Shown here in pieces: positions 33,686-42,392 of a stretch of 64,000 bases of DNA. The position numbers and the translations under genes are program-made. The stretch covers positions 310,001-374,000 of the forward strand of contig CAVRXU010000007.1 of NCBI GenBank assembly GCA_963725155.1. Reading direction: 5' to 3'. The first letter of the stretch is position 1; every line of letters begins with the position of its first letter. This DNA is from DATDAH01 sp963725155 (GTDB taxonomy: Bacteria; Actinomycetota; Acidimicrobiia; Acidimicrobiales; DATDAH01). The notes under the pieces are model-generated. The model did not search any database and was not told where the DNA came from. It saw nothing but the letters and a program-made list of their open reading frames with translations.

Positions 33686-34429
33686 ATGACGGAGCCGGAG
33701 ACGAGTCCGGGCGCGAACCCGACGCTGGTGATCATCCCGGCCTTCAACGAGGAGGATGCCCTCCCGGCGGTCCTGGCCGATCTGGCCACGCGCCCGAGCC
33801 TCGATGTGATCGTGGTCGACGACGGGTCCACCGACCGGACGGCCGCAGTGGCCGCCGAGCAGGGGGTCACGGTCCTCTCCCTGCCGTTCAACCTCGGCAT
33901 CGGCGGCGCCCTGCGCACCGGGTTCCTGTACGCGGTGCGCAACGGCTACGACCGGGCCGTCCAGTTCGACGGCGACGGCCAGCACGACCCCGACGAGATC
34001 CCGACCCTCCTGGCCGCCCTCGACGAGGGCGCTGACATGGTCGTGGGCAGCCGCTTCGCCGGGAAATCCGCTTCCTACACCGTGAGTCGCGTGCGGGCCC
34101 GGGCCATGGGCGTCCTCCGCTTCACCATCAAGACCCTCTCCGGTCAGCAGTTCTCCGACACCAGCTCCGGGTTCCGGGCCTTCAACCGCGAGGTCCTCGA
34201 GTTCTTCGCCCGCACCTATCCCTCGGAGTACATGGAGTCAGTGGAGGCCCTCCTCCTGGCCTGCGCCGAAGGGTTCCAGGTCGCCGAGGTCCCGGTGAAC
34301 ATGAGCGACCGCGAGGCGGGCACACCCTCCAACCGGCAATGGCGCCTCGTGTACCACTACCTGCGCCTCCTCGTGGTCCTCGTCGCGTCGGCCCCCCGTC
34401 GCGCCGTGGTGCGGGAGGCGAAGGCATGA
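33686..34429 (+). CDS. family 2 glycosyltransferase, polyprenyl-phosphate sugar synthase type
   Basis: A 247-residue GT2. Seen: VIIPAFNEEDALPAVL (donor loop), LDVIVVDDGSTDRTA, the acidic DGDGQHDPDEIP (DXD-like, near residue 94) and SSGFRAFNREVLEFF. This pattern fits dolichyl/polyprenyl-phosphate mannosyl- or glucosyltransferases. It would make the lipid-linked donor used by the GT-C enzymes nearby. The stop overlaps the DUF2304 start (ATGA); the GT2/DUF2304 pair is common in such loci. A TAGGAT hexamer lies about 10 nt before the ATG. Confidence 0.92.
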   Translation: MTEPETSPGANPTLVIIPAFNEEDALPAVLADLATRPSLDVIVVDDGSTDRTAAVAAEQGVTVLSLPFNLGIGGALRTGFLYAVRNGYDRAVQFDGDGQHDPDEIPTLLAALDEGADMVVGSRFAGKSASYTVSRVRARAMGVLRFTIKTLSGQQFSDTSSGFRAFNREVLEFFARTYPSEYMESVEALLLACAEGFQVAEVPVNMSDREAGTPSNRQWRLVYHYLRLLVVLVASAPRRAVVREAKA

Positions 34430-34821
34430 GTCCACGGGCCCAACTCCTGGTCATGGCCATCGTGGCCTTCTCGCTGCTCTTCATCCTGCGCCTGGTGCGC
34501 CGGCGCAAGCTGCAGGGCAAGTACGCCCTGCTCTGGGTGGGCGTCGGCCTGTTCCTCGGTGCCTTCGCTCTCGTCCCCGACGTCCTCGTGCCCATCTCCG
34601 ACTGGGTGGGCATCGCCTACGAGCCGGCGGTGTTCTTCCTGGCCGCCATCGCCTTCCTCTTCCTGATGGTCGTCCACTTCTCCTTCGAGCTGTCCCGCTC
34701 CGAGGAGCGCACGAGGACGCTGGCCGAGGAGGTCGCCCTGCTCAAGGCCCGCATGGACAAGACCGATCCCCCGCTCGACCGGACCCCGACGGCGCCCGTC
34801 GACGACGCGCCGGAGGACTGA
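34426..34821 (+). CDS. DUF2304 membrane protein
   Basis: A 131-residue protein with three helices (residues 5-22, 34-55 and 65-84) and a charged coiled-coil tail (FELSRSEERTRTLAEEVALL). The RRRKLQGKYALLWVGVGL segment is typical of DUF2304. Members sit next to polyprenyl-phosphate GT2 enzymes and may help anchor them or move the lipid product, but no activity is proven. Coupled to the GT2 by a 4-bp overlap. Confidence 0.87.
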   Translation: MSPRAQLLVMAIVAFSLLFILRLVRRRKLQGKYALLWVGVGLFLGAFALVPDVLVPISDWVGIAYEPAVFFLAAIAFLFLMVVHFSFELSRSEERTRTLAEEVALLKARMDKTDPPLDRTPTAPVDDAPED

Positions 34822-34839
34822 GCCCCGCCTCGGCGGCCG

Positions 34840-35571
34840 CTATCGGGTCGATCGGGCGGTGACGATGAGGCCGTCGGCGACGAAGGGGGCCCAGAGCCGG
34901 CCGATGGTGCGCTCCAACCAGAGGACGAAGCGGCCGGCGAGGCCCAGGACCCGCTGGCGCAGCCCCGACCCGGGGGCGGCCTTCACGGCGGGTACGAATG
35001 TGGCCGTGGCCACGATCTCCCAGCCGTGGCGGCCCATGAGGTTGGACAGGGTGCGCCAGCTGAAGAGGACGACGTGGTCGGGATGGTTGATCTCGGCCCC
35101 CGCCATCGCGGCGAAGCCGTTGAGCAGGCCCGAGGCGTTGGGGGTGGTCAGGATGAGGGTGCCGCCGGGGGCCAGCAGGCGGTGCAGGCCGTCGAGGAAC
35201 GAACCCGGATCGTCGAGGTGTTCGATGACCTCGCCGGCCACGACCACCTCCGCGGGATCGATGCCGAGGGCGTCGATCTGGTCGGGGTCCCGGCAGTCGG
35301 CCACGTAGGCCTCGTAGCCCTGCTCGGTGGCCAGGGCCACCCCCGCCTCGTCCAGGTCGATGCCGACCAGGCTGGTGGCGGACTCGGCCAGGTGGGCGTG
35401 GAGCCAGGTGCCGGCCTCGGCCTGCATCTCCTGGTAGCCGGCGTCGACGAAGCCGACGTGGATCACCCGACGCCCGCGGACCTGGCCGGCCACGTGGGGG
35501 ATGCGCTGCACCAGCTGCGCCTTCGGCAGCCGGTGCACCATCTCGAGCTGAGCCTCGTCGGACGCGGACAC
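34840..35571 (-). CDS. class I SAM-dependent methyltransferase
   Basis: A 243-residue methyltransferase: VIHVGFVDAGYQEMQ (motif I, unusual because the typical G-x-G-x-G is changed to G-x-x-x-x-G), VGIDLDEAGVALA, EVVVAGEVIEHLDDPGSFLD and GGTLILTTPNASGL. The EVIEHLDDP segment is typical of sugar or lipid methyltransferases in envelope loci. GTG start with a TACGGT box 8 nt upstream. Divergent from the AftD-like gene across a repeat array. Confidence 0.86.
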   Translation of the reverse strand: MSASDEAQLEMVHRLPKAQLVQRIPHVAGQVRGRRVIHVGFVDAGYQEMQAEAGTWLHAHLAESATSLVGIDLDEAGVALATEQGYEAYVADCRDPDQIDALGIDPAEVVVAGEVIEHLDDPGSFLDGLHRLLAPGGTLILTTPNASGLLNGFAAMAGAEINHPDHVVLFSWRTLSNLMGRHGWEIVATATFVPAVKAAPGSGLRQRVLGLAGRFVLWLERTIGRLWAPFVADGLIVTARSTR

Positions 35572-35579
35572 GGCCGGTC

Positions 35580-35585
35580 ACCGTA
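35580..35585 (-). promoter_or_regulatory. candidate -10 box for the methyltransferase gene
   Basis: TACGGT on the minus strand, 8 nt upstream of the GTG at 35571. Confidence 0.45.
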
Positions 35586-35590
35586 CCGGT

Positions 35591-35887
35591 AGCGTGACGT
35601 TGCGGAGTCGGAGCGGAGCAGCTCAGTGGACCCTCGGGATCGGCGGCGCCGGAGTTGCTGAGCGAAGCGAAGCCACTCAGATGGGCTGGAGCGTGACGTT
35701 GCGGAGTCGGAGCGGAGCAGCTCAGCGGACCCTCGGGATCGGCGGCGCCGGAGTTGCTGAGCGAAGCGAAGCCACTCAGATGGGCTGGAGCGTGACGTTG
35801 CGGAGTCGGAGCGGAGCAGCTCAGCGGACCCTCGGGATCGGCGGCGCCGGAGTTGCTGAGCGAAGCGAAGCCACTCAGATGTAGCTG
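35591..35887. repeat. three 99-bp tandem repeats, REP-like
   Basis: Units start at 35591, 35690 and 35789, an exact 99-bp period; they differ at only a few positions. Each has GGAGCAGCTCAGC and, about 40 nt on, GCTGAGCGAAGCGAAGCC, which can pair (GCTCAGC with GCTGAGC) into a hairpin. Frames through it are shadows. The array fills most of the 337-bp gap between two divergent genes; related single copies occur at 18467, 41300 and 41390. Confidence 0.92.
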
Positions 35888-35908
35888 TAGCGTGCTCCAC
35901 CGCTCGTC

Positions 35909-38290
35909 GTGATGCCTCCCCGTACCTCCTCCGTCTTGACGCGCCTGCGCCGCAGCGTCCCGCTGCTGCTCCTGGCGGCCGTCACCTACCTGCCCCTGGT
36001 CTTCACCCAGCCGGGCCAGGTCGGCGCGGACACGAAGACCTACCTGTACCTCGATCCGGGCCGCCTCCTGCGGGACGCCGCCTTCCTGTGGGATCCCGGG
36101 GTCGGCCTGGGCGGGGTGACCCACCAGGTCATCGGCTACCTCTGGCCGATGGGGCCCTTCTACTGGTTCTTCGACGCCATCGGCGTGCCCGACTGGATGG
36201 CGCAGCGCCTGTGGCTGGGCAGTCTGATGTTCGCCGCGGGCGCGGGTGTCCTCTACCTCCTCCGCACCCTCGGCTGGCCCGACCGACCGGCCGACCACGA
36301 CGACGCGAAGCCCTCTTCGGCGACCTGGTGGGACGCGGGCATGGTCGTGGCCGCCCTGGCCTACGCCCTGAGCCCATACGTCCTGGACTACGCGGCCCGG
36401 ATCTCGGTGATCCTGCTGCCGTGGGCCGGGCTCCCGTGGCTCATCGCCTTCCTGGCCCGGGCCATCCGGGTCGGCGGGTGGCGCTACCCGGCGGCCTTCG
36501 CCCTGGTGACGCTGACCATCAGCAGCACCAACCTGACCTCGGTCGTGCTCGTGGGCATCGGCCCGATCCTCTGGGTCGCCTTCGCGGTCTGGATCGAGCG
36601 GGAGGTGCCCTTCCGCCAGGCCTTGGGCGCGGTGTGGCGCACCGGGCTGCTGACCGTCGGCGTGTCCCTCTGGTGGTTCGTCGGTCTGGTCGTGGAAGGC
36701 CGCTACGGGATCCCCATCGTCCGCTACACCGAGACCTACCAGGCCGTGGCGGTGGCCTCCACGACCCCGGAGGTCATCCGCGGCCTCGGCTACTGGTTCT
36801 TCTACGGGAACGACAAGCTCGGCCAGTGGATCATCCCGAGCATCCACTACATGCGCTACGGCATCCCGCTGTCGTTCGCCCTGCCGATCTTCGCCTTCCT
36901 CTCCGGTGCCCTGACCCGCTTCCGGCACCGGCTCTTCTTCATCACCCTGATCGTGATCGGGGCCGTGATGGCGGTCGGCGGCCACCCCTACGACGATCCG
37001 TCACCGGCAGGTGGCCTGCTGGTGGCATGGACCAAGACCGACCTCGGGCTGGCCTTCCGGAGCACGGCCCGCGTGCTGCCGCTGCTCGTGCTGGGGACCT
37101 CAGTCCTCCTCGGCACGGGCGTGGTGGCCCTCGGGCGCCGACTCCCCCGCTTGGCCACGCCGATCGGGGTGCTGGCGGTGATCCTGGTCATCGCCAACCT
37201 GCCTGCGCCTTGGGTCGGCCAGATGGTGGACCGGAACCTGCGCCGCGACGAGGACCTGCCCGACTACTGGGTCGACGCCGCCGCCCATCTCGACGCCCGG
37301 GACGACGGCACCCGCGTCCTCGAGCTACCGGGCACGGACTTCGCCGCCTACCGCTGGGGCAACACCGTCGACCCGATCACGCCGGGCCTGATGGACCGCC
37401 CGTACGTGGCCCGGGAGCTGATCCCCCTGGGCACACCGGTCGCCGCCAACCTGGTCAACGCCATCGACCGGCCGCTGCAGGAGGGCACCTTCGACCCCGA
37501 CGCCTTGGCCCCCCTGGCCCGTCTCATCGGCGTGGGCGACATCGTGCTCCGCTCCGACCTCGAGTACGAGCGTTTCCGCACGCCCCGCCCGGAGACCACG
37601 TGGGCGCTGCTCCGGTCCGTCCCAGGGCTGGGTGAGCCGGTGGCCTTCGGCGAAGCGGTCGAGAACCAGCCCCGTGAACAGTTGCCGCTGTTGGACGAGA
37701 TCGAGCTGGCCACCGACCAGACCCTCGAGGACCCACCCCCCGTCGCCGTCTTCCCGGTCGATGACGCCGCCCCGATCGTGCGGGCCCTGCCCGCCGAGCA
37801 TCCCATCGTGGTCTCCGGCGACGGTGACGGCCTGGTGGCCGCCACCGCGGCCGGGGTGATCGACCCCGACCGGGCGATCCTGTACAGCGCCGGCCTCCTC
37901 GACGAGGACGACCCAGCGATGTTCGACACCGTCCTGGACCAGGGCGCCGACGTCGTCATCACCGACTCCAACCGGCGTCGGGCCCGGCGCTGGGGGGCCA
38001 TCCGGGAGAACGAGGGCTACACCGAGATGGCCGGCGAGGAGGCCCTCGAGTACGACGTGGGCGACGCCCGCCTCGACGTCTTCCCCGGCGCGTCCGACGA
38101 CAGCTTCACGGTCGCCGTACAGCGCGGCGGGGCCACGATCCAGGCCAGCGCCTACGGCAACCCCGTCAGCTACACCCCAGGCGACCGGGCCTTCTTCGCC
38201 ATGGACGGCGACCCCCGTACCGCCTGGAAGGTCGGGGCCTTCGCGAGGTCGAAGGCGAGTACCTCCGGATCACGACCGACGAACCGGTGA
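35909..38290 (+). CDS. AftD-like alpha-(1->3)-arabinofuranosyltransferase, N-terminal part (frameshifted)
   Basis: The 795-residue first part of an AftD-type GT-C (DUF3367), which adds arabinofuranose from decaprenyl-phosphate donor to cell-wall arabinan. Seen: GADTKTYLYLDPGRLL (first-loop acidic motif), GGVTHQVIGYLWPMGPFYW, many helices to residue 430, then extracytoplasmic beta-rich domains. Homology runs into a carbohydrate-binding-like domain (FFAMDGDPRTAWKVGAF), but near 38240 one base is missing and the frame ends after 16 unrelated residues. The next reading frame continues the same domain. GTG at 35909 or ATG at 35912 may be the start. Confidence 0.88.
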   Translation: MMPPRTSSVLTRLRRSVPLLLLAAVTYLPLVFTQPGQVGADTKTYLYLDPGRLLRDAAFLWDPGVGLGGVTHQVIGYLWPMGPFYWFFDAIGVPDWMAQRLWLGSLMFAAGAGVLYLLRTLGWPDRPADHDDAKPSSATWWDAGMVVAALAYALSPYVLDYAARISVILLPWAGLPWLIAFLARAIRVGGWRYPAAFALVTLTISSTNLTSVVLVGIGPILWVAFAVWIEREVPFRQALGAVWRTGLLTVGVSLWWFVGLVVEGRYGIPIVRYTETYQAVAVASTTPEVIRGLGYWFFYGNDKLGQWIIPSIHYMRYGIPLSFALPIFAFLSGALTRFRHRLFFITLIVIGAVMAVGGHPYDDPSPAGGLLVAWTKTDLGLAFRSTARVLPLLVLGTSVLLGTGVVALGRRLPRLATPIGVLAVILVIANLPAPWVGQMVDRNLRRDEDLPDYWVDAAAHLDARDDGTRVLELPGTDFAAYRWGNTVDPITPGLMDRPYVARELIPLGTPVAANLVNAIDRPLQEGTFDPDALAPLARLIGVGDIVLRSDLEYERFRTPRPETTWALLRSVPGLGEPVAFGEAVENQPREQLPLLDEIELATDQTLEDPPPVAVFPVDDAAPIVRALPAEHPIVVSGDGDGLVAATAAGVIDPDRAILYSAGLLDEDDPAMFDTVLDQGADVVITDSNRRRARRWGAIRENEGYTEMAGEEALEYDVGDARLDVFPGASDDSFTVAVQRGGATIQASAYGNPVSYTPGDRAFFAMDGDPRTAWKVGAFARSKASTSGSRPTNR

Positions 38291-40272
38291 CCACGGACCA
38301 CATCGGCCTGACCCAGCCCCTGTCGACCGACATCAACCGCTGGATCACCGAGGTCGAGCTGCGCTTCGACGGCGGCGATCCCGTGCGCGTGGACCTGACC
38401 GAGGCCTCCCGCACCCGTCCGGGCCAGGTCGTGGAGTTCCCCGAGCGGACCTTCCAGCGCCTCGACATCGAGATCCTGGCCGACACCATCGGCTTCCGGC
38501 CGAAGCTGGCCGGCGTCAGTGCGGTGGGCTTCTCCGAGGTCGATCTCGAGGGCCTGCAGCTCGAGGAGCTGATCCGTCCGCCGGTTGACCTCGTCGACGC
38601 CGTTGACGGCGATCTGACCGACCACCGCCTGAGCTACGTGCTCCAGCGCCAGCGCACCAACCCGGCCGAGCCCGTCCGGGTCGATGAGGAGCCGAGCATG
38701 CGCCGCCTGCTCGACGTCCCCGGTGAGCGGACGTTCGAGCTCGACGGCGAGGCCCGCATCTCGGCCCAGGCCCCCGATCCGATGGTGGACCGCCTCCTGG
38801 GCCTGCCCGGCGCCGGCGCCGGTGGCCTCACCGCCCGTTCCTCGGCCCATCTGGCCGGCTCGCTGGCCGCCCGGGCCTCCTCCGCGTTGGACGGGGACCC
38901 GTCGACCGCCTGGACGACGCCCTTCAACTCCCTCATGGGCCAGTACATGGAGGTCGAGTTGCCTGAGGCGCGGACCGTGGACCACCTGGACCTCCAGGTC
39001 GTGGCCGACGGCCGTCACTCGGTTCCCACCCGGATTCGCCTCACCGCAGGGGACGAATCCCGGGAGTTGACGGTGCCGCGGCTCCACGCCGGCGCCCGAC
39101 CGGGGGCGGTGACCGACGTCCCGCTCGCGTTCGACCCCCTGGAGGGCGACACGTTCCGCCTCACCGTGCTCGAGGCTCGGCGGGCCACGACCATCGACTG
39201 GTACAGCGGTGGCCCCGCCATCCTCCCGATCGGCATCGCCGAGATGGGCCTGCCCGGCGTCGTCCGGCCGGTGCCGCCCGAGGACGTGAGCGACCGCTGC
39301 CGCGACGACCTCCTGACCGTCGACGGCGAGCCGGTATCGGTCAGCCTCTCGGGCACGACCACCGATGCCGAGGCTCGACTGCCGCTCGCCCTCGAGGCCT
39401 GCGCCGGTCCCATCACGGCGTCGGGCGAGACCGACCTCGTCGCCGCCGAGGGTCAGGACACTGGCCTGGACATCGACGCCCTCACCCTTTCCTCCGGTCC
39501 CGATGGCGGTGCCGCCGCTCCCGGGGTCACGGGCACGGTGCCGCCCCCTCCATCGGTCGATCTCGAGACGCCCCACCTGCTCGAGTACCGGACCGAGGCC
39601 GACACCGACGAGCCGTACTGGTTGGCCGTCGGGCAGAGCTACGGGCCGGAATGGGCCGCCGATGCCGAGGGCGGCGAGATCCTCGGCCACGAGATCGTGT
39701 CCGGCTTCGCCAATGGCTGGTACGTCCAGCCCGACGGTGACGGTCCGGTCGCCGTGACCGTCACCTGGCCCCCGCAGCGACCGATCTGGCTGGCGATCGC
39801 GATCTCCCTCGTGGCGCTGTTGCTGTGCGGCATCGCCCTCGTGTTCGACCGCCGGCGGGCCAACCAGCCCGCCCGCGACCGGGCGCCGGCCATCACCCTG
39901 CTCTGGCCCCCGGCTCCGGAACGGCAGCTCGTGGCCGGTCGACCCGCCGTCGTGGCGATCGCCGGTGCCGCGGTCGGCGGCTGGTTGCTGGCCACGCCGG
40001 TGGTGGCCCTTGCCCTGGCCGTCGCCATGGCCGCGACGCTGCGGTGGCGGTGGGGCTCGCTCACCGTCCGCTTGGGCGCCGTGCTGGTCGTCCTCGGAGC
40101 CAGCCTCTACATCTTCACCAAGCAGTTGACCGACAACCTGCCGCCGGACTTCGGCTGGCCCCAGAACTTCGACGCCGCCCACTGGGTGACCATGGGCGCC
40201 GTACTCGCCCTCGGCGTCGATGCTGTGGCCGAGTTGGTCCGGAGTCGGAGCCACTGGCGGATCGGGTCATGA
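38287..40272 (+). CDS. AftD-like arabinofuranosyltransferase, C-terminal part (frameshifted)
   Basis: The 661-residue continuation of the AftD-like protein. Just before the apparent GTG start, this frame already encodes EVEGEYLRITTDEPV, which joins smoothly to the end of the first part; this supports a single ancestral gene 35909-40272 broken by a 1-bp deletion. It contains a second discoidin-like domain (SALDGDPSTAWTTPFN near residue 203), a long beta region, and C-terminal helices (residues 502-519 and about 560-650). The GTGA overlap with the first part could allow coupled translation of two polypeptides. The stop overlaps the next gene (ATGA). Confidence 0.84.
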   Translation: MTTDHIGLTQPLSTDINRWITEVELRFDGGDPVRVDLTEASRTRPGQVVEFPERTFQRLDIEILADTIGFRPKLAGVSAVGFSEVDLEGLQLEELIRPPVDLVDAVDGDLTDHRLSYVLQRQRTNPAEPVRVDEEPSMRRLLDVPGERTFELDGEARISAQAPDPMVDRLLGLPGAGAGGLTARSSAHLAGSLAARASSALDGDPSTAWTTPFNSLMGQYMEVELPEARTVDHLDLQVVADGRHSVPTRIRLTAGDESRELTVPRLHAGARPGAVTDVPLAFDPLEGDTFRLTVLEARRATTIDWYSGGPAILPIGIAEMGLPGVVRPVPPEDVSDRCRDDLLTVDGEPVSVSLSGTTTDAEARLPLALEACAGPITASGETDLVAAEGQDTGLDIDALTLSSGPDGGAAAPGVTGTVPPPPSVDLETPHLLEYRTEADTDEPYWLAVGQSYGPEWAADAEGGEILGHEIVSGFANGWYVQPDGDGPVAVTVTWPPQRPIWLAIAISLVALLLCGIALVFDRRRANQPARDRAPAITLLWPPAPERQLVAGRPAVVAIAGAAVGGWLLATPVVALALAVAMAATLRWRWGSLTVRLGAVLVVLGASLYIFTKQLTDNLPPDFGWPQNFDAAHWVTMGAVLALGVDAVAELVRSRSHWRIGS

Positions 40273-41294
40273 AGCGGGTCGCGGTGGTCGTCGGTGTCCT
40301 GGTGGTCGTCGTCGTGCTGGCCGAGGTCGGGGCCCGGGCCTTTTCGCCCTACCTGCCTGAGCCATCCCTCTGGACCGACGACACCACCACCGTCAAGGTG
40401 GCCCAGCTCGACGCCCGGGCCTGTGTGGACCTGGTCTTCGCCGGCAACTCGATGACCCGGGACGGCCTCGACCCGGTGGCGTTCGGCGAGGCCGACGCCG
40501 AGGACCGGATCACCTACAACGCCGCCCTCGACGCCGCCACCCCCGCCCTGCTCCAGCGGTGGGTGCTGGACGAGGTCGATCCGCGGGTCGATCCCGACGG
40601 CGTCGTCCTCGGCCTCTCCAGCTTCGACCTGAACGACAACGCGGCCATCGGGCAGTCCGCCCTCGAGGCCTACGACAGTGCCCCCCTCAGCCGGGACGAC
40701 ATCTTCGGCCGGCTTCAGGCGCCCTTCATCGAGCACCTGGACCTGTTCCGCTACCGCAACCAGCTCCGGGACCCCGAGGTGGTCTGGGACGGCTTGGGGG
40801 CGTGGCGGGACGGTGACCGACAGCCCCGGCTGGGCCCTGATGGCCTGGAGGGGCTCCTGGGCCCGGAAGGTCAGGGTCTTTCGCGCCGCGACCTGAACTA
40901 CGAGCCCAGCCCGCTGACGGAGCGCTTCGCCCAGAACGAGCTGCTCAACGACTTCCACCTCGGGGGGGAGCAGACCGAGGCGGCCGAGGACCTCCTGGCC
41001 GGCCTGGCCGACCGGGACGTCGACACCGCCGTGGTCGTCCTCCCGGTGACCCAGGACTACGTCGACCTCCACCCCGGGGGCAGGGCCCAGTACGACGAGT
41101 TCCTGGCCCTGGCCGAGCGCATCGCCACCGAGAACGGCGCCGAGTTCATCGACCTCCACGATCTGGCCCCCGACGACTCCTGGTTCGCCGACACCCACCA
41201 CCTCAACGCCACCGGCTCCGCCGCCCTCAGCCAGGCCCTCCCCGCCCTCCTCGGCCCCGACTTCGCCCAGGGCAGCAGATGTGAAAGCGGCTGA
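40269..41294 (+). CDS. membrane-anchored SGNH-like protein
   Basis: A 341-residue protein with one N-terminal helix (VAVVVGVLVVVVVLAEVGA). The exported domain has an SGNH-like block I, VDLVFAGNSMTRDGLDP (Ser in a GNS motif rather than GDS), and a block V-like FADTHHLNATGSAAL. It resembles the DltD-like and DUF1574-type proteins that act with glycan acylation systems. It is coupled to the AftD-like gene by a 4-bp overlap, so a role on arabinan is plausible. The C-terminal residues extend into the repeat region. Not a lipoprotein, unlike the family A set. Confidence 0.8.
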   Translation: MKRVAVVVGVLVVVVVLAEVGARAFSPYLPEPSLWTDDTTTVKVAQLDARACVDLVFAGNSMTRDGLDPVAFGEADAEDRITYNAALDAATPALLQRWVLDEVDPRVDPDGVVLGLSSFDLNDNAAIGQSALEAYDSAPLSRDDIFGRLQAPFIEHLDLFRYRNQLRDPEVVWDGLGAWRDGDRQPRLGPDGLEGLLGPEGQGLSRRDLNYEPSPLTERFAQNELLNDFHLGGEQTEAAEDLLAGLADRDVDTAVVVLPVTQDYVDLHPGGRAQYDEFLALAERIATENGAEFIDLHDLAPDDSWFADTHHLNATGSAALSQALPALLGPDFAQGSRCESG

Positions 41295-41513
41295 GGGACC
41301 TTCCGCTTCGGTGCAGCCTGCTGAGCGCAGCGAAGCCAGTCAGTCAGATGTCACGGGAGCGAAGCACTCCGCCGACCTTCCGCCGGTGGGTGACGCTGCG
41401 CAGCGGAGCGGAGCGGCTCGGTGACCCCTGAGCTTCGGCGGAGCCGGACTTGCTGAGCGCAGCGAAGCCAGTCAGATGTAACTGAGCGCAGCGAAGCCAG
41501 TCACATGTAGCCG
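41295..41513. repeat. cluster of REP-like repeats between convergent genes
   Basis: Two incomplete copies of the family seen at 35591-35887 (about 41295-41350 and 41390-41480) plus a 30-bp tandem of the GAGCGCAGCGAAGCCAGTCA end (41450-41511). Convergent genes end on both sides, so it may act as a bidirectional terminator or mark a repeat hot spot. No coding is supported. Confidence 0.8.
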
Positions 41514-42392
41514 TCACGCTTCGGGGCATTCCTCCGGAGGGAAGACCCAGCGCCAGTTGCGGTTGGACCAGTCCTCGGCCAGGGGGACGTCCCACTGGCG
41601 CTGGAGGTACCGGAGGACCGGGCGGGCCAGTCGCTCGGCGCCGTCGGCGCAGAGGTGCGTGGCGTCGAGGCGCCGGACGCGCTGGGGGGTGCCGCGGGGC
41701 CCCGGGAGGACGTCGGCCCAGCTCCCGTCGGGCCGGGCCAGGATGGTGTCACCCGGGATGTAGGTGAGGTCCGGGGAGTCGTGGGCCAGCTGGCGCACCG
41801 CCCGGTTCATCGACGACCACTCGAGTTGACGGCGCGGGTCGATCGACGGGGGCATGGCGACCCACACGACGTCGGCGCCCTCGCTGGTCAGGAGGTCGAG
41901 GTAGGGATCGAGGTTCTCTCGCCGGTAGGCCCGCAGCCACGCCCGGGTGCCCAGGGGCTGCTCGCGGAGCGCGTCCTCGGCCATGCCCTCCCAGACGCCG
42001 ATCATGATCACGACGACCTCGGGGTCGTACTGGTCGAGCTGTCGGCGCCACAGGGTCCGCGTCACGTCCTCGCGGGGGATGCTCGGGGCGGCGACGAGGC
42101 GGGCGACGGCGTGACCCCCGTCCTGCAGCGTGGAGGAGATGGCCAGCGAGATGTCGGCCATGAGGGAGTCACCGGCCATGAGGACGCGGAGGGGGTCGTC
42201 GGCTGTGGGCCGCCGCCCGCCCGGTGGCGGCGGCGCGGTCGTGGTGGTGGGGCTGCTCGAGGTGGAGGAGGTGGTCGAGGCCGCCGGTGCGTCGACCGCC
42301 GTCGGGGCGGCCCTTTCGTCGCCTTCCCCGCAGGCGGTGGCCAGCAGGGCGACGGTGAGCAGCGCCACGACGAGCGGCGCCCGCCGCGTCAA
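41514..42392 (-). CDS. SGNH-fold lipoprotein hydrolase (family A), TTG start
   Basis: A 292-residue lipoprotein: signal LTRRAPLVVALLTVALLATAC, Ser/Thr/Pro linker ending PPPGGRRPTADDPLRV, block I VLMAGDSLMADIS, central VVIMIGVWEGM, block V DATHLCADGAERL and a C-terminal PPEEC tail. The mature chain has just the lipid-bearing cysteine and two others. The start is a TTG whose last two bases belong to the stop of the upstream GT2 gene (TTGA), like the ATGA/GTGA couplings elsewhere. No other start lies before the signal peptide in frame. Confidence 0.85.
   Translation of the reverse strand: MTRRAPLVVALLTVALLATACGEGDERAAPTAVDAPAASTTSSTSSSPTTTTAPPPPGGRRPTADDPLRVLMAGDSLMADISLAISSTLQDGGHAVARLVAAPSIPREDVTRTLWRRQLDQYDPEVVVIMIGVWEGMAEDALREQPLGTRAWLRAYRRENLDPYLDLLTSEGADVVWVAMPPSIDPRRQLEWSSMNRAVRQLAHDSPDLTYIPGDTILARPDGSWADVLPGPRGTPQRVRRLDATHLCADGAERLARPVLRYLQRQWDVPLAEDWSNRNWRWVFPPEECPEA

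Noticed and set aside
35591..35887. CRISPR array
   Set aside because: The units are contiguous 99-bp tandem copies without variable spacers.
41295..41513. Possible short gene between the convergent SGNH genes
   Set aside because: The stretch consists of REP-like repeats; open frames have no start context and break between copies.
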